Shown piece after piece: positions 15,478-23,891 of a stretch of 34,393 nt of DNA (position 1 is its first letter; each line of letters starts with the position of its first letter). Position numbers and translations under genes: made by a program. Where the stretch lies: assembly GCF_014696315.1 (NCBI RefSeq), contig NZ_JACJPX010000081.1:1-34393 (forward strand). Reading direction: 5' to 3'. Origin of the DNA: Calothrix membranacea FACHB-236. GTDB lineage: Bacteria; Cyanobacteriota; Cyanobacteriia; Cyanobacteriales; Nostocaceae. Under the pieces are notes generated by a model. The model searched no databases. It saw only the letters and a list, made by a program, of their open reading frames with translations, and had not been told where the DNA came from.

Positions 15478-17640
15478 TTATTTCCTTTTCTCCCTTCGCC
15501 ATCTTCCCCGCACTAAGCGAATTTCATCATAAGTATAATTCTCACCCAGTTGTTCGCGAATGGGTGTGAGAGAAATATCACCTAGCACTTCTAAGACTTG
15601 CCAAATCTTTTTTTGCTTTTCTAAAGGAACCAAAACATTTAAATCTACAGGCTGATTATTTTCAATTAAATCTACTAGGTGTCCGACAACTGTACTAGAA
15701 CGAATATTTCTTTGCTCGGCAATTTTGGCAACACTTAAACCGCGTTGATGCAATTGTAATGTCAATAATTCTGTAGTCGAAGGTAAGCGAAAACCAAAAG
15801 CTGGTTTTTCATTCACTACTACATCGATGACACCTTGTTCTTGACGATAGGCGCGAATTTCTGCCAGGAATTTATCACCATATTGGGCAAGTTTGTGACT
15901 ACCTACGCCGGAAAGTTTGGCAAATTCGGTGAGGGTTGTAGGTTGCACCTGTGCCATTAATTTCAAGGTAGAATCTTGAAAAACAACGTAGGGTGGTACA
16001 GATTGTTCATCAGCTAGTTGTTTCCGCAGCGATCGCAATCTCTGCATGAGTAATTCTACTTCAACTGCTTTCTCGCTAGTTTCTTCCCAAGTAACTTTTT
16101 GTACTGCTGATACAGCTAAATTAACGGTGCGTTGTCGCCGCATGACTTCCCAACTCAAGGCGTTCAGCTTCAAAACCGAGTAACCATCAGCGGTTTGTTC
16201 GAGTAAACCTTGGTGTAAAAGCGATCGCCCCAGCATCCGCCATTCATCCACAGTTCTATCTTTACCGATACCGTAGGTAGATAGCTTGTCATGTTCGTTT
16301 TGGGTAATTTTCTGGTTTTTTGAGCCTCGCAGCACATCAATAATATGCAGCATCCCAAATCTTTCTTTACAACGCGCCACGCAAGATAAGAACTTCATCG
16401 CTTCAATCGTCCAATCTTGCATCGGTTTGGGATAACGGCAATTATCACAGTTACCGCAATTACCTGCAAAGCGTTCACCAAAATAACCTAGTTGAATTGT
16501 GCGTCTACAATCTGTACCTTCGGCATAGTCTATCATTTGCCGCAATTGCTGTTTCGCAATCAATTGTTCTTGCTGATCGGTTTTTTGGTTAATACTCCAT
16601 TCAATAGTTTTAATATCACCATAATTAAAGAACAGCGTACAGCGTGAAGGTTCACCATCCCTACCCGCCCTACCTGATTCTTGATAATAACTTTCAATGT
16701 TGCGTGGTAAATCAAAGTGAACCACCAAGCGCACATCCGGCTTATTAATTCCCATCCCAAACGCAATGGTGGCAACAATTACCCGCACATCATCGCGAAT
16801 AAACCGCGTTTGATTTTTGGTGCGTTCGTCGTCAGTTAAACCCGCATGATAAGGTATGGCAGAAATTTTATCGTTTTGCAATTTAAAAGTTAATTCATCA
16901 ACTTTTTTACGAGTCAAACAATAAATAATTGCCGAACCTTGGGTTTCCCGAATTAATTCTAATAATTCTGCGTAAGCATATTTAGATTTAGAACGGATTT
17001 CATAATAAAGATTTTGACGGTTAAAGCTGGCGATGTGAATACTCGGTTGCTTTAACCCAAGCTGTTGGATAATATCACTGCGGACGCGATCTGTAGCTGT
17101 AGCAGTCAGGGCGACAGCAGGAATGTTGGGGTAACGTTTGCGTAGCGATCGCAATTGCCGATATTCTGGACGGAAATCATGTCCCCATTCCGAGACACAG
17201 TGCGCCTCATCAATTGCAAAGGTTGAAATCCCCACTTGGTGATTAACTAAATCTAGAAAAGGCAGAAATCTTTCACTTAAAAGCCGTTCCGGTGCAACAT
17301 AAAGTAATTTCACCTTACCACTGAGGATAGCTTCCTCCCGCGATCGCACCTTATAGGCATTCAAACTACTATTCAGGAACGTCGCACTAATATTATTATT
17401 CCGTAACGCTTCCACCTGGTCTTGCATCAAAGCAATCAAAGGAGACACCACCACCGTCAAACCCTTCTTTAACAGCGCTGGTAACTGAAAGCACAAAGAC
17501 TTTCCCCCACCCGTAGGCATCACCACCATCAAATCCCGATTTTGCAGCGCATCCTCGATAATTTGCCGTTGTCCCGGACGAAACCGGTCATAACCGAAGT
17601 GATATTTTAGCGCTTGTTCGAGATTCGGATACTGAAGCAT
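15478..17640 (-). CDS. recQ: ATP-dependent DNA helicase RecQ
   Basis: 720 residues. A 3'-5' helicase of recombination and replication repair. Motifs: [10 protein letters not shown] (Q-motif region), Walker A MPTGGGKS (41-48), DEAH (144-147), TATATDRVR, and [11 protein letters not shown] (320-330). The zinc site uses Cys378, 395, 398 and 401. A winged-helix RQC region follows, an HRDC domain at ~528-602 ([20 protein letters not shown]), and a C-terminal helical domain with [20 protein letters not shown] (~636-655) as in longer RecQ proteins. The start [18 protein letters not shown] is the usual one. The protein is complete. It is divergently arranged with rtcA. Confidence 0.96.
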   Translation of the reverse strand: MLQYPNLEQALKYHFGYDRFRPGQRQIIEDALQNRDLMVVMPTGGGKSLCFQLPALLKKGLTVVVSPLIALMQDQVEALRNNNISATFLNSSLNAYKVRSREEAILSGKVKLLYVAPERLLSERFLPFLDLVNHQVGISTFAIDEAHCVSEWGHDFRPEYRQLRSLRKRYPNIPAVALTATATDRVRSDIIQQLGLKQPSIHIASFNRQNLYYEIRSKSKYAYAELLELIRETQGSAIIYCLTRKKVDELTFKLQNDKISAIPYHAGLTDDERTKNQTRFIRDDVRVIVATIAFGMGINKPDVRLVVHFDLPRNIESYYQESGRAGRDGEPSRCTLFFNYGDIKTIEWSINQKTDQQEQLIAKQQLRQMIDYAEGTDCRRTIQLGYFGERFAGNCGNCDNCRYPKPMQDWTIEAMKFLSCVARCKERFGMLHIIDVLRGSKNQKITQNEHDKLSTYGIGKDRTVDEWRMLGRSLLHQGLLEQTADGYSVLKLNALSWEVMRRQRTVNLAVSAVQKVTWEETSEKAVEVELLMQRLRSLRKQLADEQSVPPYVVFQDSTLKLMAQVQPTTLTEFAKLSGVGSHKLAQYGDKFLAEIRAYRQEQGVIDVVVNEKPAFGFRLPSTTELLTLQLHQRGLSVAKIAEQRNIRSSTVVGHLVDLIENNQPVDLNVLVPLEKQKKIWQVLEVLGDISLTPIREQLGENYTYDEIRLVRGRWRREKRK

Positions 17641-17783
17641 AGCGATCGCTTTTTTGGGTGCGTTCTGCGTGAGTAGTTATGAGGATAACAGGATTTTAGC
17701 AATCTCTTGGGATTGTGGGGATTGGGGACTGGGAAAAAGCAGGGGGGTAGGGAGCAGGGAGCAGGGGGGAAAAATAACAAACA

Positions 17784-17811
17784 CCAATTACCAATTACCA
17801 ATTACCAATTA
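17784..17811. repeat. Tandem heptamer CCAATTA x4
   Basis: Four exact copies in the recQ-rtcA gap, next to a GGGAGCAGGGAGCAGGG run. Typical Nostocales short tandem repeat. Confidence 0.85.
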
Positions 17812-17929
17812 CCAAACCCCAAACACCAAACCAAAAGCCATATTGCACTTATATAAAAACAGCTATAAACTTTGTAATCTGATTACTCAACCGTAGAGAT
17901 AATCCAAAGTTCAATATCTCCAATTGCCC

Positions 17930-18979
17930 ATGATTGACATTGACGGTTCCTACGGAGAAGGAGGCGGACAAGTTCTTCGCACTTCCTTGAGTTTAGCGGC
18001 TATTACTGGTGAATCTATCCGCATTGCAGGTATTCGTGCTAAACGTAGAAAACCAGGATTAGCAGCACAACATTTAACAGCAGTTCGTGCTGCGGCGAGA
18101 ATTTGTGATGCCAAAATGCAGGGTGATACTTTGGGTTCCATGATGCTGGAATTTATTCCTGGTAGTGCAGTGAAACCGGGACAATATACTTTTGATGTCA
18201 CCGAAGCACAGCAACGCGGATCGGCTGGGGCGATGACTTTGGTATTACAGACTGTTCTTTTACCCTTAGCTTTAGCTTCTGCGGAATCGCAAGTGATTTT
18301 AAAAGGTGGTACTCATGTCCCCTTTAGCCCCACCATGACCTATATTGAACAAGTATATTTGCCAATGCTGCGCCGCATGGGAGTGAAGGCGACAGCTAAG
18401 TTACGCGCTTGGGGATGGTATCCCCAAGGTGGCGGCGAAATGCAAATTAGGGTAAATGGTAGTGGCAAAATTAACGGTATTACTTTGCTGGAAAGAGGTA
18501 ACTTACACCAAGTCAGAGGATTAGCAGTAGTCACAGAATTAGCCTCGCATATTTCTCAACGCATGGCGAATCGCGCCCAGAATTTATTACGTCAAGCTGG
18601 GTTAAATGCAGCTATTCAAGCCTTAAGAGAAAAAGGAATTGCACCGGGGGCTGGTGTTTTTTTAACTGCTGAATATAAAAATAGCTTGACTGGATTTGGT
18701 GGCTTTGGGCGTTTGCGCTTACCAGCCGAGAAAGTTGCAGATATTGCTTGTCGCCAATTATTAGAGTTTCACCACACAGGCGCACCAGTCGATGAACATT
18801 TAGCCGATCAATTATTGTTACCAGCTACCTTAGCCTTAGAAGAAAGCCAATATGGGGTATCTAAGATTAGTACGCATTTAACCACAAATGCGGCAATTAT
18901 TGAAAAATTTGGACTAGCTCGGATTACAGTAGATGAAGCCAAAAAGATAGTCGCGATCGCACCACATACAAAACATTGA
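17930..18979 (+). CDS. rtcA: RNA 3'-terminal phosphate cyclase
   Basis: 349 residues from ATG 17930; a TTG two codons upstream (17924) also fits. The enzyme turns RNA 3'-phosphates into 2',3'-cyclic phosphates at the cost of ATP and is linked to RNA repair. The signature region HVPFSPTMTYIEQVYLPML is present, as are the start IDGSYGEGGGQVLRTSL, KRRKPGLAAQHL, and the near-C-terminal VDEHLADQLLLPATLA with a His (PVDEHLADQ) at the expected place of the adenylylated histidine. No rtcB or rtcR neighbour is seen. The last nine codons with the stop are part of an 81-bp segment that is repeated directly downstream. Confidence 0.95.
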   Translation: MIDIDGSYGEGGGQVLRTSLSLAAITGESIRIAGIRAKRRKPGLAAQHLTAVRAAARICDAKMQGDTLGSMMLEFIPGSAVKPGQYTFDVTEAQQRGSAGAMTLVLQTVLLPLALASAESQVILKGGTHVPFSPTMTYIEQVYLPMLRRMGVKATAKLRAWGWYPQGGGEMQIRVNGSGKINGITLLERGNLHQVRGLAVVTELASHISQRMANRAQNLLRQAGLNAAIQALREKGIAPGAGVFLTAEYKNSLTGFGGFGRLRLPAEKVADIACRQLLEFHHTGAPVDEHLADQLLLPATLALEESQYGVSKISTHLTTNAAIIEKFGLARITVDEAKKIVAIAPHTKH

Positions 18980-19130
18980 ATTTTGAATACACGTAGGGTG
19001 TGTTAGCGTAGCGTAACGCACCGCCTCCGCGGGCAATACAGATTAATTAGCGATCGCACCACATACAAAACATTGAATTTTGAATACACGTAGGGTGTGT
19101 TAGCGTAGCGTAACGCACCGCCTCCGTGGG
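18953..19130. repeat. Direct 81-bp duplication covering the 3' end of rtcA
   Basis: The segment 18953-19033 recurs at 19050-19130 with a single C/T difference (19030 against 19127). Each copy begins at a HIP1 site GCGATCGC, contains the last codons of rtcA and its stop, and ends with the palindrome TAGGGTGTGTTAGCGTAGCG and its partner plus CCGCCTCCG. The copies are separated by 16 unrelated bases, an offset of 97 bp. The near identity means a recent event. Confidence 0.9.
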
Positions 19131-19150
19131 ATAGCACCAGATGATTTAAG

Positions 19151-19171
19151 GGATGCGTTATTAACGCATCC
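19151..19171. repeat. Palindrome GGATGCGTTA-T-TAACGCATCC
   Basis: Perfect 10-bp arms, just before the stop of the zinc-ribbon gene (19179, minus strand). A related copy with a longer centre is at 20500-20528. Followed by TACAATTTC. Confidence 0.8.
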
Positions 19172-19178
19172 TACAATT

Positions 19179-19550
19179 TCATCCTGTTGACAACGCCAGC
19201 AGTAAACAGATGCATAATAGACCTAATATCAACAGTAAGCCCTGATTACGTTTAATCCAGCTTTTGACAACCACACCAAAACTCTGTTTAGCAAGCTGCT
19301 GTTGTGACTCTAACTTAGCTTCCTCCAGATTTTGGTAGAGGGTACAGTCTTTTGCGTAGGGACGTTTGGGGAAATTGCAAGTATCATCCGCATGATAGGT
19401 GCAAGTATCGCACAGATACCCATCTCCATTTACACGATGTAACGGAATACCCGGATGTCCGTAAGCTTTGAGAGTCGTCTGACAATAAGGACAAGAAATA
19501 GCCTGATGATCAACGAGTTGATGGCAGCGAGGACAAGTTACAGTAGCCAC
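19179..19550 (-). CDS. Zinc-ribbon protein with C-terminal membrane anchor
   Basis: 123 residues. The N terminus has a double CxxC zinc ribbon (CPRCHQL...CPYC, Cys6, 9, 20 and 23). A second Cys-rich segment, CDTCTYHADDTCNFPKRPYAKDC, may bind another metal. A charged linker (~75-98) leads to a basic stretch WIKRN and one hydrophobic helix (~105-121) at the very end, so it is probably tail-anchored with the ribbons in the cytoplasm. I do not recognise a named function. It overlaps no neighbour, and its 3' end is packed against palindromic repeats. Confidence 0.7.
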   Translation of the reverse strand: MATVTCPRCHQLVDHQAISCPYCQTTLKAYGHPGIPLHRVNGDGYLCDTCTYHADDTCNFPKRPYAKDCTLYQNLEEAKLESQQQLAKQSFGVVVKSWIKRNQGLLLILGLLCICLLLALSTG

Positions 19551-19886
19551 AACCTAACTAAGCGTAAATTATTATGTAAACATTTCGATTTTAGCGATTT
19601 CCCACGCCAAAAAGTAAAAAGCAAAATAAAACACTTTAACTTTTACCCTTTAATCTTTACCCCAAAACAAATTTTTATTTCTAAATTATATAGCAATCAT
19701 ATTTGATTTAAATCCACGTAGGATGCTTTAGCGATAGCGTAACTCATAAGCATTAGCTGCGTTAAACACAACCTAAAATTACCTAATTCATACCTCATCC
19801 TTTATCCTTCATCCTGCAGAAATTTCTCCGGATTAACTAGTCAAAAGTTGAATAATAATTTATATTGAGTCTGGCTATTCAAAACT
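19551..19886. other. Intergenic region with decayed repeats
   Basis: No gene seen. It contains TTTTACCCTTTAATC-type pyrimidine repeats (~19638-19665), a degraded GTAGGATGC...GCGATAGCG palindrome relative (~19717-19745) and TCATCC/TTATCC heptamer-like sequence (~19795-19816). Confidence 0.5.
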
Positions 19887-20210
19887 ATGGAAATGCCCCA
19901 ACGCGTATCAATTCGCTACAAAGATGCGTCGTATAACACTAACGAAATTAGGTTAAAAACCTTCAGGTTAGCTTTTCAATTATGGGAAGAAGAAAGCAAA
20001 CCCAAAAAAACAGAACTTTATGAATTTATCGCATCTTGCTTAAAACAAATTGACCGCCAAGACCGTTTTATGATTTCCTTTTTATTCCTCGAATTAGCAG
20101 ACATGATCCGTGATTCTGCTTTAAATAGAGAAATGAAAGAAGTGCTAATTAAAACAGCCTTCAGAGAGTTTTCCTGTGCTGTCTCTGATTTTGAATCTAG
20201 CTCTAAATAA
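19887..20210 (+). CDS. Hypothetical protein, 107 aa
   Basis: Unrecognised soluble protein, predicted mostly helical, with a balanced charge pattern (RLKTFRLAFQLWEEESKPKKTELYEFIASCLKQIDRQDRF). ATG at 19887, with a second ATG at 19893 as an alternative. Two Cys are not arranged as a metal site. Codon use resembles neighbours. It stands alone, followed by a repeat cluster of nearly 1 kb. Confidence 0.6.
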   Translation: MEMPQRVSIRYKDASYNTNEIRLKTFRLAFQLWEEESKPKKTELYEFIASCLKQIDRQDRFMISFLFLELADMIRDSALNREMKEVLIKTAFREFSCAVSDFESSSK

Positions 20211-20244
20211 GAGATTATTTATCAATTAAAAATAAATCTTGTTG

Positions 20245-20430
20245 TAGGGTGTGTTAGGCGCATATAGCAATTCCCAAGCAAATGAAATACACCCCACTCG
20301 CGCTATCGCGCACCCTCCCCTTACCAAGGGGAGGGTTGGGGAGGGGTAATTTCGTACTTTCCCAGACTGAGAAACGCTATATGATAAATATTATTTGCCA
20401 CAAAATAACTAATCTAGCGCCTAACGCACC
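20245..20430. repeat. Palindromic repeat interrupted by a second palindromic element
   Basis: Outer arms: TAGGGTGTGTTAGGCGC (20245-20261) and GCGCCTAACGCACC (20417-20430). Between them lies a segment bounded by ATATAGC (20262-20268) and GCTATAT (20376-20382), which itself holds a stem ACCCTCCCCTT-ACC-AAGGGGAGGGT. Compact relatives of the outer palindrome at 9684 and 18994 lack any insert. Confidence 0.65.
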
Positions 20431-20499
20431 GCCGCCGAATATGGTACGTTACTTAATAAAATATAGAAAATCCGATTTGATTTCCGAAAAAATCTTAGC

Positions 20500-20528
20500 G
20501 GATGCGTTACGCTATCGCTAACGCATCC
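20500..20528. repeat. Palindrome GGATGCGTTA...TAACGCATCC
   Basis: 10-bp arms as at 19151-19171, here around a 9-base centre (CGCTATCGC). Followed by TACATG. Confidence 0.75.
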
Positions 20529-20598
20529 TACATGAACTTTGGCAAGCAGGGTAAGCAAGCGTAGCATCAATATTGAGTCATTTATTCCTTTATTCTTG

Positions 20599-20955
20599 AC
20601 TGAATCAACTTCAGGGTTTCCGGAATTAACATCAGGGTTGACGTTTCCGTGTTTCGCGCAGTCGGAATCAACTTCAGGGTTCCCGGAATTAACATCAGGG
20701 TTGACGTTTCCGTGTTTCGCGTAGTCGGAATCAACTTCAGGGTTCCCGGAATTAACATCAGGGTTGACGTTTCCGTGTTTCGCGCAGTCGGAATCAACTT
20801 CAGGGTTTCCGGAATTAACATCAGGGTTGACGTTTCCGTGTTTCGCGTAGTCGGAATTAACTGCAGGGTTCCCGGAATTAACATCAGGGTTAACGTTTCC
20901 GTGTTTCGCGTAGTCGGAATCAACTTCAGGGTTGACGTTTCCGTGTTTCGCGTAG
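20599..20955. repeat. 63-bp minisatellite, five full units plus one of 42 bp
   Basis: Units start at 20599, 20662, 20725, 20788 and 20851 (63 bp each) and at 20914 (42 bp). Each 63-bp unit is built of three 21-bp parts; the first two resemble each other (TCAACTTCAGGGTT and TTAACATCAGGGTT), and the third ends CGTGTTTCGCGTAG or CGCAG. The last unit lacks exactly one 21-bp part. Units differ at only a few positions. Confidence 0.9.
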
Positions 20956-21185
20956 TCTGTAGGAACTTTCACCTTGAGGTTAACAAAAACATACTGGCAT
21001 TCTAAAATTTACCAACAGTTTTAAACCCTAGAAATGACATATTTTGAGACTTTCTTAATGATAAATTGCGCTAAATTACGGAAATTTTGAGTTTTTTCAG
21101 AAAAATCGACAATTCTACGTATGACAAATTTTTCCCTAATTGTCCACTATAGATTTAGGAAAAATTTGCTAATAGGGTGCAAATA

Positions 21186-21548
21186 ATGACAAGAATGAAA
21201 CGTAGTTCACGTGTTCTTAGCAAAGCTGAGAAACGTCTAGCTAGTATTGAATCTATCAATTCCAATCTCGATGTAGGAGAAGGATTAACAGTCCAAGGAT
21301 ATATTGAAAAAATCCAAAAACTGCGCCAATCTATAAAAGAATATAATCGTACTCTCTCTACTATAGATAATTTATTAACTCAAATTGTAGAGAATGAAAA
21401 AGATTTAGCAGACTATTCTGAGAACATTTTGCGTGGTATTGCGTATAAATTTGGCAGCAATAGCCATGAATATCAGATGGCTGGGGGTACTCGAAAAAGC
21501 GATCGCAAACGTGTTGTGCGTCAAAATGCATCTGTGCCTACTGCGTAA
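21186..21548 (+). CDS. Small basic hypothetical protein, 120 aa
   Basis: Unrecognised by function. ATG at 21186 is preferred, with GTG 21177 and ATG 21195 as alternatives. The N terminus is very basic (MTRMKRSSRVLSKAEKRL). The middle (~35-85) is a probable coiled coil (YIEKIQKLRQSIKEYNRTLSTI). The C-terminal part has AGGTRKSDRKR followed by a basic tail. Similar short proteins with a GTRKS-type motif are, as far as I recall, common and multicopy in Nostocales. DNA or RNA binding is a guess from charge. A HIP1 site falls inside the AGGTRKSDRKR segment. Confidence 0.65.
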   Translation: MTRMKRSSRVLSKAEKRLASIESINSNLDVGEGLTVQGYIEKIQKLRQSIKEYNRTLSTIDNLLTQIVENEKDLADYSENILRGIAYKFGSNSHEYQMAGGTRKSDRKRVVRQNASVPTA

Positions 21549-21601
21549 TTCATAATTACGTAAGCCTCGATATAAATAGGTGAAAAGCTATAAATTGGTA
21601 G

Positions 21602-21622
21602 GGGCATGGCATTGCCATGCCC
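21602..21622. repeat. Palindrome GGGCATGGCA-T-TGCCATGCCC
   Basis: Third member of the family seen at 15143 and 15249, with perfect 10-bp arms and a matched change at arm position 6. It lies 53 bp after the stop of the 120-aa gene. Confidence 0.8.
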
Positions 21623-21633
21623 TCACTCACGAC

Positions 21634-21678
21634 TGTCATTTGTCATTTGTCATTTAGTAATTGGTAATTGGTAATTGG
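21634..21678. repeat. Two adjoining heptamer arrays, TGTCATT x3 and TAATTGG x3
   Basis: TGTCATT at 21634-21654 and TAATTGG at 21658-21678. Both are exact. They sit between the palindrome at 21602 and the 68-aa gene. Confidence 0.8.
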
Positions 21679-21738
21679 AATTAACAATTTCCCCCTGCTC
21701 TCTGCCCCTTGCCTCTCTGCCTTGCCAAGTCCCCAAGC

Positions 21739-21945
21739 TCAAGATACTGAATGACCTAAATCTTTGAATTTCCATTTCATATATGCCTCAACAGAAGGGA
21801 AGTGTTGCATGATGCCGTCTAATCCTTCAGGTCTTCCTTTGAGGTAAGCTTCCAAATATGCGGAATCTTGCATTTTGGGTAATAACCCAGCATCGCGATC
21901 GCGACATCCTTGTTGATAACGAATTTCCCGTAAGTTATTAAACAT
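21739..21945 (-). CDS. Small hypothetical protein, 68 aa
   Basis: Unrecognised. Starts MFNNLREIRYQQGCRDRDAGLLPK, helical and charged, with YLEAYLKGRPEGLDGIMQHFPSVEAYMKWKF in the second half. Aromatic and Gly residues are evenly spaced, as in a small folded domain. No signal peptide or membrane helix. A HIP1-like site lies in the start region. GGGTG is found a short way upstream of the ATG. The gene stands alone, convergent with the 120-aa gene. Confidence 0.55.
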   Translation of the reverse strand: MFNNLREIRYQQGCRDRDAGLLPKMQDSAYLEAYLKGRPEGLDGIMQHFPSVEAYMKWKFKDLGHSVS

Positions 21946-22334
21946 ACTAATACACCCATCTATTCATATATATTCAGCTACTACTTATACTCTATGCATT
22001 CCGCAAGCTAGGAGCAAATACTATTGTTTTTCAAACTCATAAATACAAGTTATTGTTAATACGGAATACTTCAAGATTTAATTGCTACTTTCTCTCTTAA
22101 GCTTCCCTTTTCTCAGGCTTTGCGTGAGTTACGGCTACGCCTAACGCACCCTAAAAAATACTGTGATAGTTTCACAAATCAAATCGGATTCCTAGAAGTA
22201 GCAATTATCGTCAGTAATCATTGCTGAGTGTTCATATCCGCTTACAAGCTAAGTTTTCCTAGCAAATATAAAATTGTTACAACATATAAATACGTAGTAT
22301 CCTAAATGATTGGTGTTTCAATAAGTCCAAAGTC
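21946..22334. other. Intergenic region with a palindrome remnant
   Basis: About 390 bp with no gene. At 22128-22153 a degraded relative of the GTGTTA...TAACGCACC palindrome is seen (GTTACGGCTACGCCTAACGCACC). The remaining DNA is AT-rich and should hold promoters for the genes on both sides. Confidence 0.5.
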
Positions 22335-22844
22335 ATGAGCAAAAACTTCTTAGGATTACTACTAGGCGGAGTGGCTGTTAGCTTGGGACTTTCCTCTGGG
22401 TTAGTTCAAGCACAACAGCAGGTTGCGGATGCTCAGGTTACAGCAATGGTAGAAGCGCTACGAAAAGCAGCACCGCAAACTGGCAAGCAAAACGATGGAC
22501 TATATAGTCAATGGCAAGTAAAACCAGAAACCCTCAAAGGTTGGGCAAGAACTTGTCTCAAAAAAGAGCTAACACCGACACAATTTGAGAACAGCCCACA
22601 GACAGCACGCGAAGTTGTCTCCTGTATCACGCGCCGAGAGTTAAATAACCAATTTCGCGCTACTAACAATAATGAAACTGCGGCGGTGAATGGTGTGGCT
22701 TGTTGGTGGATGACGGGGAATTATACAGGCTGTAATAGTGGCTTTACTGCTGCTTATGTTAAAAAAGTGTCTCAATTTTATCAGCAAGAACGTGCCAAAC
22801 CAGCACCAAATCCAGCAGCGCAACCTTCAAAGCCTTCTAATTAG
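22335..22844 (+). CDS. Exported hypothetical protein, 169 aa
   Basis: Signal peptide at residues 1-26 (MSKNFLGLLLGGVAVSLGLSSG then VQAQ, a likely cleavage after VQA). The mature part is helical with four Cys (in RTCLKK, VSCITRR, GVACWW and GCNSG), which could form two disulfides in the periplasm. The C terminus is Pro/Ala-rich and disordered. I do not recognise the family. A strong intrinsic terminator follows directly, so this is a single-gene unit with its own promoter in the preceding 390 bp. Confidence 0.7.
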   Translation: MSKNFLGLLLGGVAVSLGLSSGLVQAQQQVADAQVTAMVEALRKAAPQTGKQNDGLYSQWQVKPETLKGWARTCLKKELTPTQFENSPQTAREVVSCITRRELNNQFRATNNNETAAVNGVACWWMTGNYTGCNSGFTAAYVKKVSQFYQQERAKPAPNPAAQPSKPSN

Positions 22845-22858
22845 GGGCTTGTGTGTTT

Positions 22859-22902
22859 AAAGGGAAGGGTGAAAAGTATATCTTTTCACCCTTCCCTTTT
22901 TT
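22859..22902 (+). terminator. Strong intrinsic terminator
   Basis: Arm AAAGGGAAGGGTGAAAAG (22859-22876), 5-base loop, exact complement at 22882-22899, then more T residues. It starts 15 bp after the stop of the exported protein gene. It can also act on the opposite strand for the Pmp3-type gene that ends at 22975. Confidence 0.85.
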
Positions 22903-22974
22903 CCCTTAACTAACAAGTATGGGAACTTACTTTAGTTAATTTGCGATCGCAAACCAACTTAACTTGATGCCCGA

Positions 22975-23133
22975 TTACTTCCTAGCGATTACCCAAATTG
23001 CATGGACAATTCCAGGGATATAACCGAAAAAGGTCAAAAGAATATTAATCCAAAAATCTTTACCTATCCCTACTTGCAAAAACACGCCTAAAGGGGGTAG
23101 CAAAATCGCGGCGATAATCCGAACTAAATCCAT
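22975..23133 (-). CDS. Pmp3/YqaE family small membrane protein, 52 aa
   Basis: 52 residues, read from an ATG at 23133 with AGGAGG seven bases upstream. Sequence pattern: MDLVRIIAAILLPPLGVFLQ, then GKDFWINILLTFFGYIPGIVHAIWVI and a basic end. This is the two-helix Pmp3 (UPF0057) family, with the conserved PPLGVFLQ and GYIPGIVHA segments. Relatives in plants and yeast help maintain membrane potential under salt and cold; bacterial members are often stress-induced. The length is normal. It lies between the terminator and the SUI1-like gene. Confidence 0.92.
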   Translation of the reverse strand: MDLVRIIAAILLPPLGVFLQVGIGKDFWINILLTFFGYIPGIVHAIWVIARK

Positions 23134-23271
23134 GTAAGCCTCCTGTGAATGTTAATAGTGAGCAGACATTTAAGTAACAAATTCGCTACTGCTCAGATAT
23201 CTATTAATATTTCAACGATAACATTAGCCCATTTGTTGCTTAATTCTCGTAATTTGACAACAATCTCTACA

Positions 23272-23613
23272 CTAGCCACCACTAATTTTGGCTTTATAAC
23301 CCAGATTGGTTAAAATCTCGACAATTTTTTGTTTGTGATCGCCTTGAATTTCAATTTCCATTTCTTTAACGGTTCCACCTGTACCGCATTGAGTTTTTAA
23401 TTGTTTTACTAAATCATTGAGGGTTTCTGGTTTAGACTGAAAACCACTAATGACTGTAACGGTTTTACCTTTACGCCCTTTGCGGCTAGCTTGCACTTTC
23501 AGATTTTGCTGTTGCGGTGGTAGTTCGGCAATTGGTCTTTCTAAAGCAGGTGAGTTATCGTTGCCAAATTCACGATAGACGAAGCGTTTGTCTGAAGAAT
23601 TGGAAGGAGACAT
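23272..23613 (-). CDS. SUI1/YciH-family translation initiation factor-like protein
   Basis: 113 residues from ATG 23613; the longer frame from 23649 only translates a heptamer repeat and is rejected. The C-terminal ~70 residues are the SUI1 (eIF1-like) domain: RKGRKGKTVTVISGF, LKTQCGTGGTVKEMEIEIQGDH, and VEILTNLGYKAKISGG. The N-terminal 45 residues are a polar linker with FVYREFG. Bacterial YciH proteins bind the 30S subunit and resemble eIF1, but are not essential initiation factors. No operon partner: the gap to the Pmp3-type gene downstream is 138 bp. Confidence 0.9.
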   Translation of the reverse strand: MSPSNSSDKRFVYREFGNDNSPALERPIAELPPQQQNLKVQASRKGRKGKTVTVISGFQSKPETLNDLVKQLKTQCGTGGTVKEMEIEIQGDHKQKIVEILTNLGYKAKISGG

Positions 23614-23856
23614 AAAAAGGATGAAGGATGAAGGATGAAATATGTACATCTACGGGGAAGCAAGCTACGCGTCGCGTCTCCGACAGGAGAAAGATGAAAA
23701 TAGGTGAGATTCTAGTCTAAATGCCTTGTAAGGCTTGGTAGACATACAGTTAGATTCAAAATATAAGAAAATTTGCGGTCATCAGTTTTGAGAATTTTGA
23801 CTTTTAAATACCGCCGAGCGATCGCACTTCTTATTCTATGCGGCTCAGACTTTATC

Positions 23857-23862
23857 TATAAT
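23857..23862 (+). promoter_or_regulatory. Candidate -10 box of trpB
   Basis: Perfect TATAAT 29 bp before the GTG start. The -35 region is weak. Placement suits a short leader. Confidence 0.4.
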
Positions 23863-23891
23863 AAAGTTCGTTCCATCGTAGAGATCAGTCC

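Larger units (their letters stand above)
20211..21185. other. Nearly 1 kb of repeats without a credible gene
   Basis: From left to right: a TAGGGTGTGTTAGGCGC palindrome split by an inserted palindromic segment (20245-20430), a GGATGCGTTA palindrome (20500-20528), a 63-bp minisatellite (20599-20955) and ~230 bp of AT-rich DNA before the next gene. Open frames across the minisatellite exist on both strands but result from the repeat period. Confidence 0.7.

Noticed and set aside
20599-20955. CRISPR array
   Set aside because: The units are directly adjacent with no unique spacers, and no cas gene is near.
20421-20972. Minus-strand 183-residue open frame with 21-residue repeats
   Set aside because: It exists because the 63-bp repeat has no stop in this frame; its C-terminal third translates palindromic repeats, its start is GTG, and the opposite strand is equally open.
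20649-21005. Plus-strand open frame across the same minisatellite
   Set aside because: Same cause; the product is a low-complexity repeat with no plausible domain.
23614-23649. N-terminal extension of the SUI1-like gene (FHPSSFILF)
   Set aside because: It is translation of AAGGATGA-type heptamers, and the family starts later.
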